DNA of 64,000 bases from Nemertoderma westbladi. Its lineage: Eukaryota > Xenacoelomorpha > Nemertodermatida > Nemertodermatidae. The DNA lies in NCBI GenBank assembly GCA_032718475.1, contig JAUCBJ010006885.1:1-64000 (forward strand), read 5' to 3'. A program made the translations under genes and the position numbers. The first letter of the stretch is position 1. Every line of letters starts with the position of its first letter. The notes below the pieces were generated by a model. The model was not told the DNA's origin. It made no database searches and saw only the letters and a list, made by a program, of their open reading frames with translations. This document shows positions 19,421 to 32,602 of this stretch, one piece after another.

Positions 19421-22400
19421 CACCTTCTCAGTTGTTACACATTCCCGCTTCTCCCACCACCTTCTTGGTTGTCACACATTCCTGCTTCTCCTGCTTCTCC
19501 CGCCACCTTCTCGGTTGTCACACATTCCCGCTTCTCCCGCCACCTTCTCGGTTGTCACCCATTCCCGCTTCTCCCGCCACCTTCTCGGTTGTCACACATT
19601 CCCGCTTCTCCCACCACCTTCTCAGTTGTTACACATTCCCGCTTCTCCCGCCACCTTCTCGGTTGTCACACATTCCCACTTCTCCCGCTTCTCCCACCAC
19701 CTTCTCGGTTGTCACACATTCCCGCTTCTCCCGCCACCTTCTCAGTTGTTATACATTCCCGCTTCTCCCGCCACCTTCTCAGTTGTTACACATTCCCGCT
19801 TCTCTTGCTACCTTCTCAGTTGTTACACATTCCCGCTTCTCCCGCCACCTTCTTGGTTGTCACACATTCCCGCTTCTCCCGCCACCTTCTCGGTTGTCAC
19901 ACATTCCCGCTTCTCCCGCAACCTTCTCAGTTGTTACACATTCCCGTTTCTCCCGCCACCTTCTCGGTTCTCACACATTCCCGCTTCTCCCGCTACCTTC
20001 TCAGTTGTTACACATTCCCGCTTCTCCCGCCACATTCTCAGTTGTTACACATTCCCGCTTCTCACGCTACCTTCTCAGTTGTTACACATTCCCGCTTCTC
20101 CCGCCACCTTCTCGGTTGTGACACATTCCCGCTTCTCCCGCTTCTCTCGCCACCTTCTCGGTTGTCACACATTCCCGCTTCTCCCGCCACCTTCTCAGTT
20201 GTTACACATTCCCGCTTCTCCCGCCACCTTCTCGGTTCTCACACATTCCCGCTTCTCCCGCTACCTTCTCAGTTGTTACACATTCCCGCTTCTCCCGCCA
20301 CTCAGTTGTTACACATTCCTGCTTCTCCCGCCACCTTCTTGGTTGTCACACATTCCCGCTTCTCCCACCACCTTCTTGGTTGTCACACATTGCTGCTTCT
20401 CCCGCCACCTTCTCGGTTGTCACACATTCCCGCTTCTCCCGCAACCTTCTCAGTTGTTACACATTCCCGCTTCTCCCGCCACCTTCTCGGTTCTCACACA
20501 TTCCCGCTTCTCCCGCTACCTTCTCAGTTGTTACACATTCCCGCTTCTCCCGCCACCTTCTCAGTTGTTACACATTCCCGCTTCTCCCGCTACCTTTTCA
20601 GTTGTTACACATTCCCACTTCTCCCGCCATCTTCTCGGTTGTCACACATTCCCACTTCTCCCGCTTCTCCAGCCACCTTCTCGGTTCTCACACATTCCCA
20701 CTTATCCCGCTACCTTCTCGGTTCTCACACATTCCCGCTTCTCCTGCCACCTACTCGGTTCTCACACATTCCCGCTTCTCCCTCCACCTTCTCGGTTCTC
20801 ACACATTCCCGCTTCTCAGGCCACCTTCTCGGTTGTCACACATTCCCGCTTCTCCCGCCACCTTCTTGGTTGTCACACATTCCCGCTTCTCCCACCACCT
20901 TCTCGGTTCTCACACATTCCCGCTTCTCCTGCCACCTACTCGGTTCTCACACATTCCCGCTTCTCCCGCCACCTTCTTGGTTCTCACACATTCCCGCTTC
21001 TCCCGCTACCTTCTCAGTTGTTACACATTCCCGCTTCTCTTGCTACCTTCTCAGTTGTTACACATTCCCGCTTCTCCCGCCATCTTCTCGGTTGTCACAC
21101 ATTCCCACTTCTCCCACCACCTTCTCGGTTGTCACACATTCCCGCTTCTCCTGCAACCTTCTCAGTTGTTACACATTCCCGTTTCTCCCGCCACCTCCTC
21201 GGTTCTCACACATTCCCGCTTCTCACGCTACCTTCTCAGTTGTTACACATTCCCGCTTCTCCCGCCACATTCTCAGTTGTTACACATTCCTGCTTCTCCC
21301 GCTACCTTCTCAGTTGTTACACATTCCCGCTTCTCCCGCCACCTTCTCGGTTGTGACACATTCCCGCTTCTCCCGCTTCTCTCGCCACCTTCTCAGTTGT
21401 CACACAATCCCACTTCTCCCGCCACCTTCTCAGTTGGTACACATTCCCGTTTCTCCCGCCACCTTCTCGGTTCTCACACATTCCCGCTTCTCCCGCTACC
21501 TTCTCAGTTGTTACACATTCCCGCTTCTCCCGCCACCTTCTCAGTTGTTAGACATTCCCGCTTCTCCCGCTACCTTCTCAGTTGTTACTCATTCCCACAT
21601 CTCCTGCCACCTTCTCAGTTGTCACACATTCCCGCTTCTCCCACCACCTTCTCGGTTGTCACACATTCCCGCTTCTCCCGCCACCTTCTCGGTTGTCACA
21701 CATTCCCGCTTCTCCCACCACCTTCTCGGTTCTCACACATTCCCGCTTCTCCTGCCACCTACTCGGTTCTCACACATTCCCACTTCTCCTGCCACCTTCT
21801 CGGTTCTCACACATTCCCGCTTCTCCCGCCTCCTTCTCAGTTGTTACACATTCCCACTTCTCCCGCCACCTTCTCGGTTGTCACACATTCCCACTTCTCC
21901 CGCTTCTCCCGCCACCTTCTCGGTTCTCACACATTCCCACTTCTCCCGCTACCTTCTCGGTTCTCACACATTCCCGCTTCTCCTGCCACCTACTCGGTTC
22001 TCACGCATTCCCGCTTCTCCCACCACCTTCTCGGTTCTCACACATTCCCACTTCTCAGGCCACCTTCTCGGTTGTCACACATTCCCGCTTCTCTCGCCAC
22101 CTTCTTGGTTGTCACACATTCCCGCTTCTCCCACCACCTTCTCGGTTCTCACACATTCCCGCTTCTCCTGCCACCTACTCGGTTCTCACACATTCCCACT
22201 TCTCCTGCCACCTTCTCGGTTCTCACACATTCCCGCTTCTCCCGCTAGCTTCTCAGTTGTTACACATTCCCGCTTCTCCCGCCACCTTCTCGGTTCTCAC
22301 ACATTCCCACTTCTCCCGCTACCTTCTCAGTTGTTACACATTCCCGCTTCTCCCGCCACCTTCTCGGTTGTCACACATTCCCGCTTCTTCTGCTTCTCCC

Positions 22401-25400
22401 GCCACCTTCTCGGTTGTCACACATTCCCGCTTCTCCTGCCACCTTCTCGGTTCTCACACATTCCCGCTGTTCCCGTTACCTTCTCAGTTGTTACACATTC
22501 CCGCTTCTCCAGCACCTTCGCGGTTGTCACACATTCCCGCTTCTCCCGCTTCTCCCACCACCTTCTCGGTTGTTACACATTCCCGCTTCTCCCGACACCG
22601 TCTCAGTTGTTACACATTCCCGCATCTCCCGCCACCTTCTCAGTTGTTACACATTCCCACTTCTCCCGCTACCTTCTCAGTTGTTACACATTCCCGGTTC
22701 TCCCGCCACCTTCTCAGTTGTTACACATTCCCGCTTCTCCCGCTACTTCTCAGTTGTTACACATTCCCGCTTCTTCCGGCACCTTCTCGGTTGTCACACA
22801 TTCCCGCTTCTCCCGCCATCTTCTCGGTTCTCTACACATTCCCGCTTCTCCCGCTACCTTCTCAGTTGTTACACATTCCCGCTTCTCCCGCCACCTTCTC
22901 AGTTGTTACACATTCCCGCTTCTCCCGCTACCTTCTCTGTTGTTACACATTCCCGCTTCTTCCGCCACCTTCTCGGTTGTCACACATTCCCACTTCTCCC
23001 GCCACCTTCTCGGTTATCACACATTCCCACTTCTCCCGCTACTTTCTCAGTTGTTACACATTCCCGCTTCTCCCGCCACCTTCTCAGGTGGCACACATTC
23101 CTGCTTCTCCCGCTACCTTCTCGGTTGTCACACATTCCCGCTTCTCCCACCACCTTCTCGGTTCTCACACATTCCTGCTTCTCCTGCCACCTTCTCGGTT
23201 CTCACACATTCCCGCTTCTCCCGCCACCTTCTCGGTTCTCACACATTCCCGCTTCGCCCGCTACCTTCTCAGTTGTTACACATTCCCGCTTCTCCCGCCA
23301 CCTTCTCAGTTCTCACATATTCCCACTTCTCCCGCTACCTTCTCAGTTGTCACACATTCCCGCTTCTCCCGCTACCTTCTCAGTTGTTGCACATTCCCGC
23401 TTCTCCCGCACCTTCTCGGTTGTCACACATTCCCGCTTCTCCCGCTTCTCCCGCCACCTTCTTGGTTGTTACACATTCCCACTTCTCCCGCCACCTTCTC
23501 AGTTGTTACACATTCCCGCTTCTCCCGCCACCTTCTCAGTTGTTACACATTCCCGCTTCTCCCGCTACCTTCTCAGTTGTTACACATTCCCGCCTCTCCC
23601 ACCACCTTCTCAGTTGTTACACATTCCCGCTTCTCCTGCTACTTCTCAGTTGTTACACATTCCCGCTTCTCCCGCCACATTCTCAGTTGTTACACATTCC
23701 CGCTTCTCCCGCCACCTTCTCGGTTGTTACACATTCCCGCTTCTCCCGCCACCTTCTCAGTTGTTGCACATTCCCGCTTCTTCCGCCACCTTCTCGGTTG
23801 TCACACATTCCCGCTTCTCCCGCTTCTCCCGCCACCTTCTCGGTTCTCACACATTCCCACTTCTCCCGCTACCTTCTCAGTTGATACACATTCCCGCTTC
23901 TCCCGCCACCTTCTCGGTTGTCACACATTCCCGCTTCTCCTGCCACCTTCTCGGTTGTTACACATTCCCGCTTCTCCCGCCACCTTCTCAGTTGTTACAC
24001 ATTCCCGCTTCTCCAGCCACCTTCTCAGTTGTTACACATTCCCGCTTCTCCCACTACCTTCTCAGTTGTTACACATTCCCGCTTCTCCCGCCACCTTCTC
24101 AGTTGTTACACATTCCCGCTTCACCCGCCACCTTCTCAGTTGTTACACATTCCCGCTTCTCCCGCCACCTTCTCAGTTGTTACACATTCCTGCTTCTCCC
24201 ACCACCTTCTCAGTTGTTACACATTTCCCGCTTCTCCCGCCACCTTCTCAGTTGTTACACATTCCTGCTTCTCCCACCACCTTCTCAGTTGTTACACATT
24301 CCCGCTTCTTCTGCCACCTTCTCGGTTCTCACACATTCCCACTTCTTCCGCTTCTCCTGCCACCTTCTCAGTTGTTACACATTCCCGCTTCTCCTGCCAC
24401 CTTCTCAGTTCTCACACATTCCCACTTCTCCCACCACCTTCTCAGTTGTTACACATTCCCGCTTCTCCCGCTACCTTCTCGGTTCTCACACATTCCCGCT
24501 TCTCCCGCCACCTACTCTGTTGTTACACATTCCCGCTTCACCCGCCACCTTCTCAGTTGTTACACATTCCCGCTTCTCCCGCTACCTTCTCAGTTGTTAC
24601 ACATTCCTGCTTCTCCCGCCACCTTCTTGGTTGTCACACATTCCCGCTTCTCCCACCACCTTCTTGGTTGTCACACATTGCCGTTTCTCCCGCTACCTTC
24701 TCAGTTGTTACACATTCCCGATCTCGGTTCTCACACATTCCTGCTTCTCCCTCCACCTTCTCAGTTGTTACACATTCCCGCTTCTCCCGCCACTATCTCA
24801 GTTGTTACACATTCCCGCTTCTCCCGCTACCTTCTCAGTTGTTACACATTCCCGCTTCTCCCGCTACCTTCTCGGTTCTCACACATTCCCGCTTCTCCCG
24901 CTACCTTCTCGGTTCTCACACATTCCCGCTTCTCCTGCCACCTTCTCAGTTGTTACACATTCCCGCTTCTCCCGCTACCTTCTCAGTTGTTACACATTCC
25001 TGCTTCTCCCGCTACCTTCTCGGTTCTCACACATTCCCGCTTCTCCTGCTACCTTCTCGGTTCTCACACATTCCCGCTTCTCCCGCCACCTTCTCAGTTG
25101 TTACACTTTCCCGCTTCTCCCGCTACCTTCTCGGTTCTCACACATTCCCGGTTCTCCCGCCACCTTCTCAGTTGTTACACATTCCCGCTTCTCCCGCTAC
25201 CTTCTCAGTTGTTACACATTCCCGGTTCTCCCGCCACCTTCTCAGTTGTTACACATTCCCGCTTCTCCCGCTACCTTCTCGGTTCTCACACATTCCCGGT
25301 TCTTCCGCCACCTTCTCAGTTGTTACGCATTCCCGCTTCTCCCGCTACCTTCTTGGTTCTCACACATTCCCGCTTCTCCCGCCACCTTCTCAGTTGTTAC

Positions 25401-28400
25401 ACATTCCCGCTTCTCCCGCTACCTTCTCAGTTGTTACACATTCCCGCTTCTCCCGCTACCTTCTCGGTTCTCAAACATTCCCGCTTCTCCCGCACCTTCT
25501 TAGTTGTTACACATTCCCGCTTCTCCCACCACCTTCTCAGTTATTACACATTCCCGATTCTCCCGCCACCTACTCAGTTGTTACACATTCCTGCTTCTCC
25601 CGCTACCTTCTCGGTTCTCACACATTCCCGCTTCTCCTGCTACCTTCTTAGTTGTTACACATTCCAGCTTCTCCCACCACCTTCTCAGTTATTACACATT
25701 CCCGGTTCTCCCGCCACCTACTCAGTTGTTACACATTCCCACTTCTCCCGCTTCCTTCTCAGTTGTTACAGATTCCCGGTTCTCCCGCCACCTTCTCAGT
25801 TGTTACACATTCCCGCTTCTCATGCTACCATCTCAGTTGTTACACATTCCCGCTTCTCCCACTACCTTCTCGGTTCTCACACATTCCCGCCTCTCCTGCT
25901 ACCTTCTTAGTTGTTACACATTCCCACTTCTCCCGCCACCTTCTCAGTTGTTAGACATTCCTGCTTCTCCCGCCACCTTCTCAGTTGTTACACATTCTCG
26001 GTTCTCCCGCTATCTTCTCGGTTCTCATACATTCCCGCTTCTCCCACTACCTTCTCGGTTCTCACACATTCCCGCTTCTCCCGCTACCTTCTCGGTTCTC
26101 ACACATTCCCGCTTCTCCCGCCACCTTCTCAGTTGTTACATATTCCCGCTTCTCCCGCTACCTTCTCAGTTGTTACACATTCCCGTTTCTCCCGCTACCT
26201 TCTCGGTTCTCACACATTCCTGCTTCTCCCGCCACCTTCTCAGTTGTTACACATTCCCGCTTCTCCCGCTATCTTCTCGGTTCTCACACATTCCCGCTTC
26301 TCCCACAACCTTCTCGGTTCTCACACATTCCCGCTTCTCCCGCTACCTTCTCGGTTCTCACACATTCCCGCTTCTCCCGCCACCTTCTCAGTTGTTACAT
26401 ATTCCCGCTTCTCCCGCTACCTTCTCAGTTGTTACACATTCCCGTTTCTCCCGCTACCTTCTCGGTTCTCACACATTCCCGCTTCTCCCGCCACCTTCTC
26501 AGTTGTTACACATTCCCGCTTCTCCCGCTACCTTCTCAGTTGTTACACATTCCCGGTTCTCCCGCCACCTTCTCAGTTGTTACACATTCCCGCTTCTCCG
26601 GCTACCTTCTCGGTTCTCACACATTCCCGCTTCTCCCGCTACCTTCTCGGTTCTCACACATTCCCGCTTCTCCCGCTACCTTCTCGGTTCTCACACATTC
26701 CCTCTTCTCCCGCCACCTTCTCAGTTGTTACACATTCCCGATTCTCCCGCTACCTTCTCAGTTGTTACACATTCCCGCTTCTCCCGCTACCTTCTTGGTT
26801 CTCACACATTCCCGCTTCTCCCGCCACCTTCTCAGTTGTTACACATTCCCGCTTCTCCCCCTACATTCTCAGTTGTTACACATTCCCGCTTCTCCCTCTA
26901 CCTTCTCAGTTGTTACACATTCCCGCTTCTCCCACTACCTTCTCGGTTCTCACACATTCCTGCTTCTCCCGCCACCTTCTCAGATGTTACACATTCCCGC
27001 TTCTCCTGCCACCTTCTCAGTTGTTACACATTCCCGCTTCTCCCACCACCTTCTCAGTTGTTACACATTCCCGCTTCTCCCGCTATCTTCTCGGTTCTCA
27101 CACATTCCCGTTTCTCCCGCTACCTTCTCAGTTCTCACACATTCCCGCTTCCCCCGCTACCTTCTCGGTTCTCACACATTCCTGCTTCTCCCGCCACCTT
27201 CTCAGTTGTTACACATTCCCGTTTCTCTCGCTACCTTCTCAGTTGTTACACATTCCCGCTTCTCCCGCTACCTTCTCGGTTCTCACACATTCCCGCTTCT
27301 CCCACTACCTTCTCAGTTCTCACACATTCCCGCTTCCCCCGCTACCTTCTCGGTTCTCACACATTCCTGCTTCTCCCGCCACCTTCTCAGTTGTTACACA
27401 TTCCCGTTTCTCTCGCTACCTTCTCAGTTGTTACACATTCCCGCTTCTCCCGCTACCTTCTCGGTTCTCACACATTCCCGCTTCTCCCACTACCTTCTCA
27501 GTTCTCACACATTCCCGCTTCCCCCGCTACCTTCTCGGTTCTCACACATTCCTGCTTCTCCCGCCACCTTCTCAGTTGTTACACATTCCCGTTTCTCCCG
27601 CTACCTTCTCAGTTGTTACACATTCCCGCTTCTCCCGCTACCTTCTTGGTTCTCACACATTCCCGCTTCTCCCGCCACCTTCTCAGTTGTTACACATTCC
27701 CGCTTCTCCCCCTACATTCTCAGTTGTTACACATTCCCGCTTCTCCCTCTACCTTCTCAGTTGTTACACATTCCCGCTTCTCCCACTACCTTCTCGGTTC
27801 TCACACATTCCTGCTTCTCCCGCCACCTTCTCAGATGTTACACATTCCCGCTTCTCCTGCCACCTTCTCAGTTGTTACACATTCCCGCTTCTCCCACCAC
27901 CTTCTCAGTTGTTACACATTCCCGCTTCTCCCGCTATCTTCTCAGTACCTTCTCGGTTCTCACACACTCCCGTTTCTCCCGCTACCTTCTCAGTTCTCAC
28001 ACATTCCCGCTTCCCCCGCTACCTTCTCGGTTCTCACACATTCCTGCTTCTCCCGCCACCTTCTCAGTTGTTACACATTCCCGTTTCTCTCGCTACCTTC
28101 TCAGTTGTTACACATTCCCGCTTCTCCCGCTACCTTCTCGGTTCTCACACATTCCCGCTTCTCCCACTACCTTCTCAGTTCTCACACATTCCCGCTTCCC
28201 CCGCTACCTTCTCGGTTCTCACACATTCCTGCTTCTCCCGCCACCTTCTCAGTTGTTACACATTCCCGTTTCTCTCGCTACCTTCTCAGTTGTTACACAT
28301 TCCCGCTTCTCCCGCTACCTTCTCGGTTCTCACACATTCCCGCTTCTCCCACTACCTTCTCAGTTCTCACACATTCCCGCTTCCCCCGCTACCTTCTCAG

Positions 28401-30455
28401 TTCTCACACATTCCTGCTTCTCCCGCCACCTTCTCAGTTCTCACACATTCCCGCTTCCCCCGCTACCTTCTCGGTTCTCACACATTCCTGCTTCTCCCGC
28501 CACCTTCTCAGTTGTTACACATTCCCGTTTCTCTCGCTACCTTCTCAGTTGTTACACATTCCCGCTTCTCCCGCTACCTTCTCGGTTCTCACACATTCCC
28601 GCTTCTCCCACTACCTTCTCAGTTCTCACACATTCCCGCTTCCCCCGCTACCTTCTCGGTTCTCACACATTCCTGCTTCTCCCGCCACCTTCTCAGTTGT
28701 TACACATTCCCGTTTCTCCCGCTACCTTCTCAGTTGTTACACATTCCCGTTTCTCCCGCTACCTTCTTGGTTCTCACACATTCCCGCTTCTCCCGCCACC
28801 TTCTCAGTTGTTACACATTCCTGCTTCTCCCCCTACATTCTCAGTTGTTACACATTCCCGCTTCTCCCTCTACCTTCTCAGTTGTTACACATTCCCGCTT
28901 CTCCCACTACCTTCTCGGTTCTCACACATTCCTGCTTCTCCCGCCACCTTCTCAGTTGTTACACATTCCCGCTTCTCCCGCTATCTTCTCAGTACCTTCT
29001 CGGTTCTCACACACTCCCGTTTCTCCCGCTACCTTCTCAGTTCTCACACATTCCCGCTTCCCCCGCTACCTTCTCGGTTCTCACACATTCCTGCTTCTCC
29101 CGCCACCTTCTCAGTTGTTACACATTCCCGCTTCTCCCGCTATCTTCTCAGTACCTTCTCGGTTCTCACACACTCCCGTTTCTCCCGCTACCTTCTCAGT
29201 TCTCACACATTCCCGCTTCCCCCGCTACCTTCTCGGTTCTCACACATTCCCGCTTCCCCCGCTACCTTCTCGGTTCTCACATATTCCCGCTTCTCCCGCC
29301 ACCTTCTCAGATGTTACACATTCCCGCTTCTCCTGCCACCTTCTCAGTTGTTACACATTCCCGCTTCTCCCACCACCTTCTCAGTTGTTACACATTCCCG
29401 CTTCTCCCGCTATCTTCTCAGTACCTTCTCGGTTCTCACACACTCCCGTTTCTCCCGCTACCTTCTCAGTTCTCACACATTCCCGCTTCCCCCGCTACCT
29501 TCTCGGTTCTCACACATTCCTGCTTCTCCCGCCACCTTCTCAGTTGTTACACATTCCCGTTTCTCTCGCTACCTTCTCAGTTGTTACACATTCCCGCTTC
29601 TCCCGCTACCTTCTCGGTTCTCACACATTCCCGCTTCTCCCACTACCTTCTCAGTTCTCACACATTCCCGCTTCCCCCGCTACCTTCTCGGTTCTCACAC
29701 ATTCCTGCTTCTCCCGCCACCTTCTCAGTTGTTACACATTCCCGTTTCTCTCGCTACCTTCTCAGTTGTTACACATTCCCGCTTCTCCCGCTACCTTCTC
29801 GGTTCTCACACATTCTCGCTTCTCCCGCTACCTTCTCGGTGCTCACACATTCCCGCTTCTCCCGCTACCTTCTCGGTTCTCACACATTCTCGCTTCTCCC
29901 GCTACCTTCTCGGTGCTCACACATTCCCGCTTCTCCCGCTACCTTCTCGGTGCTCACACATTCCCGCTTCTCCCGCCACCTTCTCGGTTCTCACACATTC
30001 TCGCTTCTCCCGCTACCTTCTCGGTGCTCACACATTCCCGCTTCTCCCGCTACCTTCTCAGTTATTACACATTCCCGCTTCTCCCGCCACCTTCTTGGTT
30101 GCTACACATTCCCGCTTCTCCCGCCACCTTCTCAGTTGTTACACATTCCCGCTTCTCCCGCTACCTTCTCAGTTGTTACACATTCCCGCTTCTCCCGCTA
30201 CCTTATCGGTTCTCACACATTCCCGCTTCTCCCGCCACCTTCTCAGTTGTTACACATTCCCGCTTCTCCCACCACCTTCTCAGTTGTTACACATTCCCGC
30301 TTCTCCCGCTACCTTCTCGGTTCTCACACATTCCCGCTTCTCCCACTACCTTCTCAGTTGTTACACATTCCCGCTTCTCCCGCCACCTTCTCAGTTGCTA
30401 TACATTCCCGCTTCTCCCGCCACCTTCTCAGTTGATACACATTCCCGCTTCTCTC
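19421..30455. repeat. 11 kb pyrimidine-rich 37 bp minisatellite array
   Basis: About 298 copies of a unit such as CATTCCCGCTTCTCCCGCCA then CCTTCTCAGTTGTTACA. The consensus has about 76% pyrimidines on the plus strand. Variable sites are CGCCACC/CGCTACC, CAGTTGTTACA/CGGTTGTCACA/CGGTTCTCACA, and a duplicated 'cgcttctcc' in some units. No unit consensus carries a plus-strand stop in any frame, so all three frames stay open for up to about 1640 codons and read a 37-residue period. From about 27100 a higher-order repeat of five units (185 bp), marked by CGCTTCCCCCGC, appears. Larger blocks are duplicated as well. Confidence 0.95.
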
Positions 30456-30479
30456 AAAACATATACATTTTCTAAAATT

Positions 30480-30802
30480 CAGAACCGCTTGAAATTCAAA
30501 CGGTTATTACTATGGAAACGTGTATTGCTGATGTTGAGAATGTGCGCGGTTGACCTCAATTAATTGCTTACCTCGCATCGGGATGGTTTTCGTCTGTTAA
30601 AAACCTGCTATTCGTATGGGTTTTGTCTAAACACTGAGTCATAGCAACCCGTTCCTATGTAAACTGAGAATAAATAATGAACATATTTTATCACTAAGGG
30701 TCTCATGGTGACTCATACAACAAATTGTGGCAATCGGTCCAGCCGTTCTTAAGATACCTTGAAACAGACATACGTACAAACAGTGAAATGCTCTATATTA
30801 TT
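30480..30802 (+). other. Possible retroposon 3' end preceding a 26 bp tail repeat
   Basis: No coding frame. The segment 'caatcggtccagccgttctt' followed by 'aaacagacatacgtacaaac' resembles the conserved 3' tails of several invertebrate LINE/SINE families, and a short tandem repeat follows directly. Family not identified. Confidence 0.4.
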
Positions 30803-31005
30803 TTAAGTACGCCTGCTACGCATATTATTTAAGTACGCCTGCTACGCATATTATTTAAGTACGCCTGCTACGCATATTATTTAAGTACGCCTGCTACGCA
30901 TATTATTTAAGTACGCCTGCTACGCATATTATTTAAGTACGCCTGTTACGCATATTATTTAAGTACGCCTGTTACGCATATTATTTAAGTACGCCTGCTA
31001 CGCAC
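30803..31005. repeat. 26 bp tandem repeat
   Basis: About 7.8 copies of AAGTACGCCTGCTACGCATA + TTATTT. Two adjacent copies carry 'ctgttacg'. It sits at the end of the retroposon-like segment and may be its 3' terminal repeat. Confidence 0.93.
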
Positions 31006-32602
31006 ATATTATGTTTATTATTGAACTATGTCGTCCACTGGGGTAACTTTCCTCATTTTATATGTTTTAACGATTAATTTTGGAAAAAAATATTTGAAAA
31101 AACAAGCAAATTTTTTTTAAAAGAGAAAACATTTTTCAAAGTTTTCTAGTGAAAATATTACCCGATGGTGAAAACCGTTACCACCACAAGAAAGCCATTT
31201 TATCAAACTACAAAATTAGATCAAACATTTTTTATGACCACCACAACATTCATATATACAAATCATTTTCTTTATAAGAGTTATTTTTCAAAAAAACACA
31301 CCCCCACTGCCCCACACGAATTACCCCATTAAAAATCGCTATGTATAAATTGACCACGTTATAACTTATGATACTTGGAGGCAAAATGTTACACTTCACC
31401 TATTCAGTTCAGCGGGAAAGGTAATTTGATCTCCATAGAATTTGGATTTAGTAGTAATTCTAATGGGAATATCTGTTGTTACAATTGTGACGTGGAGCAC
31501 AAAATATAATAATTGTTTTCTCTCATTTCTTATTTTATAATAAGATACAATCCGCTTACATAATGGTGTGTTGATTGGAGCTGCGTCAAGTCTTGCATGA
31601 CGTGTTGCCTCAGAAGAATTCCAAGGTTCTGATTGGCGTAAATACGACAAGTTTTGTTAAGGACACAGTTGATAAAAAGGTGATTGAGACGTCCAATGGC
31701 AAAGCCAGAATTATTTGCTCCAAGCCTGCCTACACCCTAATGCTTTTCTTTAAGCTTTATTACGTTTGTTCATCTGTTGAACCTTGTTACAGTATTTTTA
31801 TTTTTGTTGTGGTTCAAATTAAATTATTCGTTGTAATTGAAACAACTGGACAATCTTATAAGATTGAAGTTACTGGCTATTGTTCTCACCTGACAGGCAA
31901 GTTTTCCCAAAAAATACTGGTTTTGATATTGAGTTTTTAAAAATATCATATTAAAAAAACTATTGAAATTATCGATGAAAATCTAATAAAATAATAGAAT
32001 ATATAATATAATTTTTATACTGTAAAGTGATATTAGCACAGTATATATTCCAAAATTGTTTAAGTTTTTTTTTATTCAAAAATGTTAAATCAACAAATAT
32101 TATTTAAATTACAGTTGGTTGCAGTAGGCTTAGTTGGTCAGTTTCTTCTGTTGGGTTGCAGTATGCCTTGGTTACAGTTTTTTTGGTTATATAATTAGGT
32201 TTATATTATTCTAATAGAAAACCATTATTTTTCAAATTAAAATACGCGTAATATAGCTATTTAGTATATCGTCACCGTATTCTGATAATCAGCGTCTATA
32301 CCCCACCCCCACCGTTGACCGTGTCTCCTAAGTCATTCAGTACAGTATTATCGATACATATGTTGGCAGTTGTTTCGTGCCTAACGTACTGTATGTACAG
32401 TTCGTTTGATTTTGATGCGTCTAACAATTTCCATTCGTTATGATTGCAATTTAAATTGCATTTAGGGAACTTTAATCAGTTCATAATGAAAAAACAACAG
32501 CTGTTTGTGAAACGTTTCCAGTGGATGGGTCAGTTTAATAAGGGCTACTTCAAAGGTCATACGAACGAATCTTGTCAAATTAATTACCGGTATATTTTGA
32601 AG
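31006..32602. other. Intergenic, no gene recognised
   Basis: AT-rich with long A/T runs. A 121-codon plus frame at 31575-31940 has no recognised domain. No RNA gene or repeat was seen. Confidence 0.5.

Noticed and set aside
19396-30563. Many 600-1640 codon frames with repeats like SHIPASPATFSVVTHSRFSRHLL
   Set aside because: All three plus frames are equally open because the 37 bp unit has no plus-strand stop; no start, splice or promoter evidence favours any frame.
31575-31940. 121-codon plus frame with hydrophobic segment
   Set aside because: No recognisable domain, no conserved start context and no neighbouring exons; length is possible by chance.
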